From Vanilla planifolia (taxonomy: Eukaryota; Streptophyta; Magnoliopsida; Asparagales; Orchidaceae): a stretch of 64,000 nucleotides of DNA. The stretch's first letter is position 1. Every line of letters starts with the position of its first letter. Below, in pieces: positions 11,456 to 19,940 of the stretch. The notes under the pieces are model-generated. The model did not search any database. It worked only from the letters and a program-made list of their open reading frames with translations, and was not told the origin of the DNA. The position numbers were made by a program, and so were the translations under genes. The stretch lies in contig JAIUJO010000146.1 of the NCBI GenBank assembly GCA_023846275.1, forward strand, positions 1,237,501 through 1,301,500. The letters run 5' to 3'.

Positions 11456-11707
11456 ATGAAAGAAATTTTAGTTCCTAATGATACTTATAACTGCCAAGTA
11501 TCTAAGACACAGGATTATGAACACATAATCCATTTACCTACCACAGTAGGACAAGACCCTGCTATAGCAGGCATCCTAAATTTTATCGTAGATCAGTTAA
11601 AAGAAATCAAAGATAAAATTCAAAAACTTGAAGAAATTAATAAAATAAATAATAATAATACAACCTCTAAGTTCCATTACCTTGGAACAAAATTAACCAA
11701 ACATTAA
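11456..11707 (+). CDS. ORF1, small coiled-coil protein, copy 2
   Basis: 83 aa, identical in prediction to ORF1 of copy 1. The TAATG overlap with ORF2 is kept, which suggests that ORF2 is translated by coupled reinitiation. Function is not established from sequence. Confidence 0.7.
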   Translation: MKEILVPNDTYNCQVSKTQDYEHIIHLPTTVGQDPAIAGILNFIVDQLKEIKDKIQKLEEINKINNNNTTSKFHYLGTKLTKH

Positions 11708-14697
11708 TGGTTAAAATCAAATCTTCTGATAAGATTATGGATTTAAAACAACTAGATAAATCAGTTTATTCAAAGTTCTTAGAACTTCAAAAACAAGAAA
11801 TATCCGGAGAAACCTCTAGTGAGAATCTTTATTCATATTATGAACAAAATCAACAATTAATCGACTTTTATAAATCTCAAATTAATCATAAAATTAACAT
11901 GGAAAGAGGAGAAAGTAGTACACTTTATCTACCAGGACCTCCTGGTTATACACCTCAAACACCTCATGAAACTCCACCTCCACCACCAACTCATATACCT
12001 TCACCCGGACCAGAAGTCCATATGGCTGAATCACAAGGAGATAACATAGAACGAAATCATGCAACCCCTTCTTATGCAAATATGATTAATTATGGTAAAC
12101 GCTCAGATTGGCGTACCTACCATAAAAATAAAAATAGACATTTAGAAGAAAGAAGAGATTCATCTACATGGGGTTTAACATTAAACATTGATCATATACC
12201 ATATAAAAAAATAAAGAATTATTGTGTCGAATGGGCACAAAAAATAAAAGGAACCATATTTATGCTTCCTCCCGCTATGACAGTTGCAGAATATATACAA
12301 TTTGCAACATCTTATTGGGAAGGCAATGCATTATCTTGGTTAACAAATTTTGAAAAAAATAACACAACAGAATGTCAAACTATTTTACAACAACCTACTA
12401 AACAATCAGCTATAGAACTATTGGTATCCCTACTAGTAGCTGATTTTGTTGGAACAGAATGGAATGAAAATCAAAATTATGAAGAAAAACTTCACAAAAT
12501 GAAGTTATGTGATATATGTATGTTAGATGAATTCGTAGCCACATACATCGGATACATTTATCATCTAGAGAAAATGCCACAACAAGAATTTTGGATACAA
12601 GGTTTCTTTTCCAAAATTCCTTTTCCTTGGAATAACATAATTTCTGATAAATATAAAGAATTAATCACCTCTCAAGGAATTACTAAACCCCATAACACTG
12701 GTATGCTCAGAAGAGCATGTGCAGAAGTTATGGAAAAAACTTGTGAAAATACATCAGCTCAAAAGGAAATGAGTAGAAACTTAAAATCCTCTAGAATGGG
12801 CTACAATTGTTGTTCAAAATTTTCGGAAGACTTAAATTATGTATATGGATGTCCTCCAGTTTATGATTGGAGAAGATATTCGAAACCTTCTTTTAAACAA
12901 AAAAGAAAACACAAATATAAAATTACTAAAAGAAAATGGACACCTGAATTTAAATCAAATAAAAAATATCGAAAGAAAAAATTTGTTAAAAAATATAGTA
13001 AAAAGAAAGGTAAAAAACATTGTAGATGTTTTAAATGCAACAAGGAAGGGCATTATGCCAATGAATGCCCAATAAACATTAAAAAAGTCTTTATCTCAAA
13101 CCTAGACGACTATTCTATAAATATCGGAACTATAGATGAAATAACAGAAGACAGTTCTGTTTATGAAATTACATCTTGTTCAAATTCAAACTCCACAGAG
13201 TCTGAATCCGACTCCATAGAGTCAAACTTTGAACACCCCGAGATCGAAAAACTCAAAATCAATATGATTACTATAAATAAAACATTAACTCAAATAAAGG
13301 TTATACCTTTATTACCATCCCTAAAACTTCCAAAAAAAGAAAGAATATCCTCACCAGGATATACCATCTATATGGGTAAAATGCTTAGGTTAAAACGTTA
13401 TCGAACCACAGAGATAACGTTAGATCTAATCATTTTAATACCTTTTGGCTATTATGGAATAATACATAATATTCCACATCATGCCAAAGAAAACATTTTT
13501 ATTACTCATGGGATTATAGAACCCATGACTTACGAAGCTCCAAAGATTTTAATGAAAAATACTAGTTTAGAAGATTGGGATTATCTCATCCGACCAAACG
13601 ATGCAATTGGAACATTAGTCATCCATAAATATGAAGATTTTCCAATCATAACCTCTGAAACAGCTACAGATAATCCTGAAAATTCTGAAAAATATCGAGA
13701 ATTCAGAATTAATATGAATACAATTACTTCTGAAGAAATAAATACTTCAGAATTACATGACAGTATAGGAGAACAATTTGAAGTAACCGATGAAGATTTA
13801 GAAAAATTAAAAGAGGCTATACCTCATGGAGAAAAAAATGAAATTTATAAAGCCCCTTCTTTTAAATCTCGTTTTTTAAATAAACATACTTATATTTTCG
13901 AACGAATGCAAGGAAACATAGAATTAAAAGGAGACGATGACTTAACATCAATTAATCTATTAAATAAAAACAAAATAGATAAATTAAAAAACAAATATCC
14001 CAAAATGAAATACCTACACATAGGTATGATACAATTAAAGATTACTGCTCTATTCCGTAGTGGAATAGATACTCCAATAATGATCGTTTGTATGGACGAA
14101 CGAATCATTAACAATCCTTTAAGTAGCATTATTGGAGGAGCCAAATCCAATCTTGCTAATCGCTTATTTGGAATCAATATTCATCCTGACTTTTGTATAA
14201 GTCTAGAAGACCAAAATATTGAAAAAACTTGTACTTTATCTATAAGCCTTAAAGGTATACAACTGTTACCTGGATCAAAAATCCTAGGAATTCAATGGGA
14301 ACATTGTATGGCTTTAAATGACACATCAACATTTAGATCCATAACCCCAAACAATTTTGTAAAACTCTTCAATGTTGGCATTGGAAAAACTATACAACCC
14401 AAAGTTGTAGACCTTAAACATCTAAAATTAGATACTGATATACAACTTTTTGTTAAAACCCTTAAACCTAAGGTTCAAATACCTGTTGAATACTTTATTG
14501 CATCTGGTAATACAATTTCAACAGTAATAAAAAATCCTATTAATCGAACAACTTCTTCTCTTAACCTTCCAAGACATTATGAAGAAGGAGAATCATCTGA
14601 CTCACCTAGATCTAGTATTCATATTCCAATACAAGATCCTTTAGAAGGTCGAACTCTACGCCTTCTTGAAAATAAAAAATTCATTCCACCTCCTTGA
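11707..14697 (+). CDS. ORF2 coat - dUTPase-like - movement polyprotein, copy 2
   Basis: 996 aa. Residues 1-180 are polar and proline-rich (a PPPPP run near 90). About 186-420 is the coat core, ending in a strongly basic stretch (about 395-440). A CX2CX4HX4C zinc knuckle at 441-454 binds RNA in related coat proteins. An acidic Ser/Glu spacer follows (about 480-515). Residues about 548-645 match the trimeric dUTPase barrel: SPGYTIY resembles the AGYDLY motif, then IPFGYYG, a GII segment and NDAIGTLVI. The usual catalytic motifs are weakly conserved, so enzyme activity is not claimed. About 700-930 is a 30K-superfamily movement protein (HIGMIQLKI, DER at 797-799, conserved D835). Coat followed by movement protein in one ORF is the Cavemovirus/Solendovirus arrangement. 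Cleavage by the ORF3 protease is likely but not shown. Confidence 0.9.
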   Translation: MVKIKSSDKIMDLKQLDKSVYSKFLELQKQEISGETSSENLYSYYEQNQQLIDFYKSQINHKINMERGESSTLYLPGPPGYTPQTPHETPPPPPTHIPSPGPEVHMAESQGDNIERNHATPSYANMINYGKRSDWRTYHKNKNRHLEERRDSSTWGLTLNIDHIPYKKIKNYCVEWAQKIKGTIFMLPPAMTVAEYIQFATSYWEGNALSWLTNFEKNNTTECQTILQQPTKQSAIELLVSLLVADFVGTEWNENQNYEEKLHKMKLCDICMLDEFVATYIGYIYHLEKMPQQEFWIQGFFSKIPFPWNNIISDKYKELITSQGITKPHNTGMLRRACAEVMEKTCENTSAQKEMSRNLKSSRMGYNCCSKFSEDLNYVYGCPPVYDWRRYSKPSFKQKRKHKYKITKRKWTPEFKSNKKYRKKKFVKKYSKKKGKKHCRCFKCNKEGHYANECPINIKKVFISNLDDYSINIGTIDEITEDSSVYEITSCSNSNSTESESDSIESNFEHPEIEKLKINMITINKTLTQIKVIPLLPSLKLPKKERISSPGYTIYMGKMLRLKRYRTTEITLDLIILIPFGYYGIIHNIPHHAKENIFITHGIIEPMTYEAPKILMKNTSLEDWDYLIRPNDAIGTLVIHKYEDFPIITSETATDNPENSEKYREFRINMNTITSEEINTSELHDSIGEQFEVTDEDLEKLKEAIPHGEKNEIYKAPSFKSRFLNKHTYIFERMQGNIELKGDDDLTSINLLNKNKIDKLKNKYPKMKYLHIGMIQLKITALFRSGIDTPIMIVCMDERIINNPLSSIIGGAKSNLANRLFGINIHPDFCISLEDQNIEKTCTLSISLKGIQLLPGSKILGIQWEHCMALNDTSTFRSITPNNFVKLFNVGIGKTIQPKVVDLKHLKLDTDIQLFVKTLKPKVQIPVEYFIASGNTISTVIKNPINRTTSSLNLPRHYEEGESSDSPRSSIHIPIQDPLEGRTLRLLENKKFIPPP

Positions 14698-16674
14698 ATG
14701 GATTTAAAGAAAAAAGCACAATTACATATTTATCTTCCAATAACTATCCATCTTCCTAATTTTGAAGATGTTACTATCCATGCATTACTCGATACTGGAG
14801 CTGAAGCAAGTTTACTTCAGCAAGTCTTTATCCCTAAACAATTTTGGTTACCTTTAGATACTAAAACTTCTCTTACTGATTTCATGGGACGACAAGTCCC
14901 TGTTACCCATAAAGTGGCCAACCTTGCCATTTCCATACCCGATCTTCATAATACTATTAATACTTATAAATTTAACTTTGCATTACTTCCTTTAACTTTC
15001 AATACTGATTGTCTAATAGGATTAGATAATCTTCGCCATTTTTCTCCTTTCAACACCCACTTCTTTACTTTTGACGAACATACCGTTCCTCGTATTCATT
15101 TTCCTGCCCATATTGCCCCTTATTACACTCCCACAGCACAGCGTGGTGAATCTTCACAAAAAACTACGCTTGTTGAAAAAAATTGCATTTCTCATCCTAT
15201 CTACACGTATAATATTCCTACTTCAAACACATTTGAAGAAACCGTTCATAAGTTACTAGAACCATTATATTCTGCTAATCCACTTAAATGGTTTGAAAAA
15301 TCTCCTCGATATTGTTCTATTGAACTCTTAGAACAATATAAAACTACAAATATACGTGTTAATAGTATAATGGTAACACCCTCAGATAAACAAGAATTTA
15401 ACAGTCAAATACAAGAACTGTTAACTTTAAAATTAATACAAAAGAGTCATAGTCCTCACTCTTCTCCTGCTTTCATTGTAAGAAATCATGCTGAAATAAA
15501 AAGAGGAAAAGCTCGCATGGTTATCAACTATCGCAAGCTAAATTCCTGTACAAAATTCGATGGATATTTTATCCCAACTGCTGAGCACCTAATTAAACAG
15601 ATCCAAGGTGCAAAATATTATAGCAAATTTGATGCCAAATCGGGTTTTTGGCAGATCAAACTTGCAAATCAAATATCAATAGAACTAACAGCTTTTAGTT
15701 GTCCTCAAGGACATTACGAATGGCTAGTTATGCCATTTGGATTAAAAAATGCACCTCAAATATTCCAGAAATGGATTAATTCTATTTTTGGACATCTGCC
15801 ATATGTAGTAGCATATATCGATGATATTCTTGTCTTTTCTTCCACCGAAGAAGAACATAAAGATCATCTGTTACATGTAATTAAGCTAATGCTAAATCAT
15901 GGCATTATCTTAAGTCCAAAGAAAATAGAATTATTCAAAACAGAAATAGATTTTCTTGGAAAACAAATTACAAATGGCCAAATACAATTACAAGACCATA
16001 TATATACAAAAGTCAAGGAATTTCCTGAAAACTTTACGAGTTTAAAACAACTACAAAGTTTTTTAGGACTTCTCAATTATGGTCGAAAGTTTATTCCTAA
16101 TCTCTCAACAAAAATCAAAGCCTTACAAAACAAATTAACCCTTGAACAGGCTAAGTACAAAAAAATAAATGGAGAACAACCAAGAAGATGGAATACAGAT
16201 AAAATACCTATTTCCTTAAGTTCTGAAGAACAAAAGGAAATTAAACAAATAAAAAATTTCGTTACAAAAAAACAAATTCTTTATTTCCCAAAAGAAGAAG
16301 AAAATATCATCTTACAAACAGATGCTTCAGATTTATTTTGGTCAGGCGTCTTAGTAACAAATACCCAAGATATAGTAGCATATGCTTCGGGAAAATTTAC
16401 AAAAACCCAAAACAAATACTCTACTTATGACAAAGAACTATTAGCTATCAAACTAGCAATTAAAAGCTTAAAAATATATCTTCTTCATAAAGAATTCACG
16501 ATAGAAACAGACAACAAATCAGTAGCACAATTTCTACAAAAAAAGACGATACACAATCCTGAAGAAAATTTAAGACGCATACGTCTTGCTCTTTATTTAG
16601 AAATATTTAATTATACTGTTAAATACATTCCTGGTTTTACTAATGTACTTGCTGATCTTCTTAGCAGGCCATGA
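14698..16674 (+). CDS. ORF3 protease - reverse transcriptase - RNase H, copy 2
   Basis: 658 aa, beginning with the ATG right after the ORF2 TGA. In order: a retropepsin-like aspartic protease with DTGA at 32-35; a reverse transcriptase from about 225, with the VINYRKLNS, FDAKSGFWQI and MPFGLKNAP blocks and catalytic YIDD at 373-376; and RNase H from about 535, with TDAS (D542), E580, D605 and the closing NVLADLLSR. These are the replication enzymes that copy pregenomic RNA into DNA in the cytoplasm. There is no integrase, which separates this from Ty3/Gypsy elements. The length fits caulimovirid pol proteins. Confidence 0.95.
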   Translation: MDLKKKAQLHIYLPITIHLPNFEDVTIHALLDTGAEASLLQQVFIPKQFWLPLDTKTSLTDFMGRQVPVTHKVANLAISIPDLHNTINTYKFNFALLPLTFNTDCLIGLDNLRHFSPFNTHFFTFDEHTVPRIHFPAHIAPYYTPTAQRGESSQKTTLVEKNCISHPIYTYNIPTSNTFEETVHKLLEPLYSANPLKWFEKSPRYCSIELLEQYKTTNIRVNSIMVTPSDKQEFNSQIQELLTLKLIQKSHSPHSSPAFIVRNHAEIKRGKARMVINYRKLNSCTKFDGYFIPTAEHLIKQIQGAKYYSKFDAKSGFWQIKLANQISIELTAFSCPQGHYEWLVMPFGLKNAPQIFQKWINSIFGHLPYVVAYIDDILVFSSTEEEHKDHLLHVIKLMLNHGIILSPKKIELFKTEIDFLGKQITNGQIQLQDHIYTKVKEFPENFTSLKQLQSFLGLLNYGRKFIPNLSTKIKALQNKLTLEQAKYKKINGEQPRRWNTDKIPISLSSEEQKEIKQIKNFVTKKQILYFPKEEENIILQTDASDLFWSGVLVTNTQDIVAYASGKFTKTQNKYSTYDKELLAIKLAIKSLKIYLLHKEFTIETDNKSVAQFLQKKTIHNPEENLRRIRLALYLEIFNYTVKYIPGFTNVLADLLSRP

Positions 16675-18116
16675 ACGAAGACGAACTAGCGTTTCTTAAA
16701 ACAGTCTTAGAAAAAATGAAAAGGTCTGGTGAGTTCACAGAAGTAACTCACAAGAAGGCCAAAGCCCATGAAGAAGCCGAAACATCTAAAGCCCAACAGG
16801 CTCGTATGGAATCAGCCCAACAGGCGAAAGAAGAATCAAAAGCCCAACAGGCTACAGTCACAAAAACACAAATGGCAAACTCGCCGGCCAAAAGCTTGAT
16901 CAACAAAAAAACTCAGAGTGGAATAGTTGAAAAGGGAAAAACTTTTGCTGCCTCCATAACCAAAGATTGGTATAATAAACCCCTCCAACAATCAGATCCA
17001 GAAATGTTCAATAAATTAAATGGCTGTTTCCGGGCTATACAAACGAGTGACTGGAGAGCTGCAAATTATTGGCTAACGCAGCTAGAAAAGGATTATCTGC
17101 TCAACAAGCAGATGATCTTAGAACAAAAGACAAAAGAGGACAACATCAAAAAACAAATGGAAGTCCTTTTATCCCGATCAACAGTTACTCAATCCAGCTC
17201 ACTACAAACCTTAGAACAACAACTCTTTAACACAGAAACTCTTGCAGAAGTTTTTTCTACCATCCAAACATCTGATCTGATACAATTCAGAATTAAAGAT
17301 ATCCTTGGATTAGTACAATTACTATCCTTAAAAAATGAAGATACAAGAAAACTCGAGGCAGAGATAGCTGTGCAGGAAATGCTACAACTATATCAAACGA
17401 ATATCCTGGATGAAGAAAAGCTACTCCAATTTTTCAAACAACTGGAAGAAACAAACATTGTCAATCTATTTCTCAATGAAGAAGTACTTTATTTAACTTC
17501 TGAAAGACCCAGAATAATTGCTTGTTATGACGAAATACCAAAATACAAACAGCATCTTCGAAAGGGAATTGTACATGAGATCTATATCAACACTAAACAC
17601 CCAGAAGACTACATAGGTTATATTCCTGACCTCTGTTCCAACATTTTAACTTCCTATACGACAAAGTTCTCGACAACATTTGTCTTTAAGATTTGGACAA
17701 TTTGGGAAGAAAGGGAGTATATTAATCTATACTCTGCAATACAATTATGGATGTTAGTCAGAGAATCAGAAACACAAACTCCAAGATTAGAACCCTTTCA
17801 ACTGAACCTATTTAATGAAGAATTAGTCAGAAAGCAAGCTGCTCAAGATTTCTTTCAAAAACTAGATTTTGGGACGAAATATTTGGCTAAAAAGGTCACT
17901 TCTGGAAAGACAATATTTTTAATCGACACTCTGGCAGTAGAGCAAGAAGACTTAGACCAGAGAGAAAGAAAAATGAAAAGATTCCTTCAGTCCATTAAAT
18001 TAGGGAAAATAGGACTTGAAGAGAAGAAAAAATATTTTTTCAAAAATGAAAACATATCAGAACCAGAAGACATTATAGACGAAGACACCATGGAAGCACT
18101 GAACCTCGCAGAATAA
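16671..18116 (+). CDS. ORF4, probable translational transactivator/inclusion protein, copy 2
   Basis: 481 aa, starting in the ATGA overlap with the ORF3 stop. The N-terminus has three AQQA repeats (41-44, 49-52, 58-61) in a Lys/Glu/Ala-rich helical stretch. A conserved-looking middle follows (LNGCF..IQTSDWRAANYW, about 119-140). The C-terminus is Lys/Glu-rich and acidic at the very end. It is the last ORF before the promoter, the place of the transactivator/viroplasmin (P6-like) gene in the family, and its size is similar. I cannot point to a P6 signature motif, so the assignment rests on position and length. Confidence 0.68.
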   Translation: MNEDELAFLKTVLEKMKRSGEFTEVTHKKAKAHEEAETSKAQQARMESAQQAKEESKAQQATVTKTQMANSPAKSLINKKTQSGIVEKGKTFAASITKDWYNKPLQQSDPEMFNKLNGCFRAIQTSDWRAANYWLTQLEKDYLLNKQMILEQKTKEDNIKKQMEVLLSRSTVTQSSSLQTLEQQLFNTETLAEVFSTIQTSDLIQFRIKDILGLVQLLSLKNEDTRKLEAEIAVQEMLQLYQTNILDEEKLLQFFKQLEETNIVNLFLNEEVLYLTSERPRIIACYDEIPKYKQHLRKGIVHEIYINTKHPEDYIGYIPDLCSNILTSYTTKFSTTFVFKIWTIWEEREYINLYSAIQLWMLVRESETQTPRLEPFQLNLFNEELVRKQAAQDFFQKLDFGTKYLAKKVTSGKTIFLIDTLAVEQEDLDQRERKMKRFLQSIKLGKIGLEEKKKYFFKNENISEPEDIIDEDTMEALNLAE

Positions 18117-18243
18117 AAAGCATGGTGGGTCCAACAAAAGCAAAAAGCAAAGTGCTCCAACAAAAGCAAAGCGCACCAACAAAAGCAAAAGCAGCAAAGC
18201 ACCTGGAAAGCAAATTCCACTCCCAAAAGTTGTCTGCCACCTA
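18117..18243 (+). promoter_or_regulatory. Upstream promoter repeats of copy 2, without TATA box
   Basis: Contains the three CCAACAAAAGCAAA motifs (from about 18131) but ends at the tail-to-tail junction before a TATA box. It therefore faces the promoter of copy 3 on the opposite strand. Confidence 0.6.
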
Positions 18244-18268
18244 CCAAACTTACAAACTCGAACAAAGA
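18243..18268 (-). repeat. Terminal redundancy of copy 3, left end
   Basis: 26 bases just downstream of the predicted transcript start (minus strand), identical to 25633-25658 at the other end of copy 3. Confidence 0.8.
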
Positions 18269-18494
18269 GAGTGGATTTTTTCCTATATCTTCCTCTGTCT
18301 TGGGGAGTGCTATTTATAGACTTTAGAATGCTTAGTGTTTAAGCAATTGCGTAGAGAATCTTTATTTTAGGTGGCAGACAACTTTTGGGAGTGGAATTTG
18401 CTTTCCAGGTGCTTTGCTGCTTTTGCTTTTGTTGGTGCGCTTTGCTTTTGTTGGAGCACTTTGCTTTTTGCTTTTGTTGGACCCACCATGCTTT
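18243..18494 (-). promoter_or_regulatory. Viral promoter region, copy 3, firing leftward into copy 2
   Basis: Minus-strand counterpart of the intergenic promoter: three CCAACAAAAGCAAA motifs after ORF4, then TATAAATAG at 18318-18310. A transcript starting near 18285 would run left through the antisense strand of copy 2. That makes it a candidate source of antisense viral RNA. Confidence 0.72.
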
Positions 18495-19940
18495 TTATTC
18501 TGCGAGGTTCAGTGCTTCCATGGTGTCTTCGTCTATAATGTCTTCTGGTTCTGATATGTTTTCATTTTTGAAAAAATATTTTTTCTTCTCTTCAAGTCCT
18601 ATTTTCCCTAATTTAATGGACTGAAGGAATCTTTTCATTTTTCTTTCTCTCTGGTCTAAGTCTTCTTGCTCTACTGCCAGAGTGTCGATTAAAAATATTG
18701 TCTTTCCAGAAGTGACCTTTTTAGCCAAATATTTCGTCCCAAAATCTAGTTTTTGAAAGAAATCTTGAGCAGCTTGCTTTCTGACTAATTCTTCATTAAA
18801 TAGGTTCAGTTGAAAGGGTTCTAATCTTGGAGTTTGTGTTTCTGATTCTCTGACTAACATCCATAATTGTATTGCAGAGTATAGATTAATATACTCCCTT
18901 TCTTCCCAAATTGTCCAAATCTTAAAGACAAATGTTGTCGAGAACTTTGTCGTATAGGAAGTTAAAATGTTGGAACAGAGGTCAGGAATATAACCTATGT
19001 AGTCTTCTGGGTGTTTAGTGTTGATATAGATCTCATGTACAATTCCCTTTCGAAGATGCTGTTTGTATTTTGGTATTTCGTCATAACAAGCAATTATTCT
19101 GGGTCTTTCAGAAGTTAAATAAAGTACTTCTTCATTGAGAAATAGATTGACAATGTTTGTTTCTTCCAGTTGTTTGAAAAATTGGAGTAGCTTTTCTTCA
19201 TCCAGGATATTCGTTTGATATAGTTGTAGCATTTCCTGCACAGCTATCTCTGCCTCGAGTTTTCTTGTATCTTCATTTTTTAAGGATAGTAATTGTACTA
19301 ATCCAAGGATATCTTTAATTCTGAATTGTATCAGATCAGATGTTTGGATGGTAGAAAAAACTTCTGCAAGAGTTTCTGTGTTAAAGAGTTGTTGTTCTAA
19401 GGTTTGTAGTGAGCTGGATTGAGTAACTGTTGATCGGGATAAAAGGACTTCCATTTGTTTTTTGATGTTGTCCTCTTTTGTCTTTTGTTCTAAGATCATC
19501 TGCTTGTTGAGCAGATAATCCTTTTCTAGCTGCGTTAGCCAATAATTTGCAGCTCTCCAGTCACTCGTTTGTATAGCCCGGAAACAGCCATTTAATTTAT
19601 TGAACATTTCTGGATCTGATTGTTGGAGGGGTTTATTATACCAATCTTTGGTTATGGAGGCAGCAAAAGTTTTTCCCTTTTCAACTATTCCACTCTGAGT
19701 TTTTTTGTTGATCAAGCTTTTGGCCGGCGAGTTTGCCATTTGTGTTTTTGTGACTGTAGCCTGTTGGGCTTTTGATTCTTCTTTCGCCTGTTGGGCTGAT
19801 TCCATACGAGCCTGTTGGGCTTTAGATGTTTCGGCTTCTTCATGGGCTTTGGCCTTCTTGTGAGTTACTTCTGTGAACTCACCAGACCTTTTCATTTTTT
19901 CTAAGACTGTTTTAAGAAACGCTAGTTCGTCTTCGTTCAT
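18495..19940 (-). CDS. ORF4, probable transactivator, copy 3
   Basis: 481 codons, open, same prediction as copy 2 ORF4. The start overlaps the ORF3 stop by four bases. Confidence 0.68.
   Translation of the reverse strand: MNEDELAFLKTVLEKMKRSGEFTEVTHKKAKAHEEAETSKAQQARMESAQQAKEESKAQQATVTKTQMANSPAKSLINKKTQSGIVEKGKTFAASITKDWYNKPLQQSDPEMFNKLNGCFRAIQTSDWRAANYWLTQLEKDYLLNKQMILEQKTKEDNIKKQMEVLLSRSTVTQSSSLQTLEQQLFNTETLAEVFSTIQTSDLIQFRIKDILGLVQLLSLKNEDTRKLEAEIAVQEMLQLYQTNILDEEKLLQFFKQLEETNIVNLFLNEEVLYLTSERPRIIACYDEIPKYKQHLRKGIVHEIYINTKHPEDYIGYIPDLCSNILTSYTTKFSTTFVFKIWTIWEEREYINLYSAIQLWMLVRESETQTPRLEPFQLNLFNEELVRKQAAQDFFQKLDFGTKYLAKKVTSGKTIFLIDTLAVEQEDLDQRERKMKRFLQSIKLGKIGLEEKKKYFFKNENISEPEDIIDEDTMEALNLAE

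Larger units (their letters stand above)
11044..18243 (+). mobile_element. Endogenous pararetrovirus copy 2, all four frames open
   Basis: Leader and four intact-looking ORFs. It sits head-to-tail behind copy 1, whose promoter precedes it. It ends a short way past ORF4, before the TATA box, where the sequence flips into copy 3 in a tail-to-tail junction sharing 1-2 bases. With copy 3 it forms an inverted repeat of about 7 kb per arm with no spacer. Confidence 0.95.

Noticed and set aside
18122-18319. Open frame crossing the copy 2 / copy 3 join
   Set aside because: It lies in promoter sequence and reads across the tail-to-tail join; chance frame.
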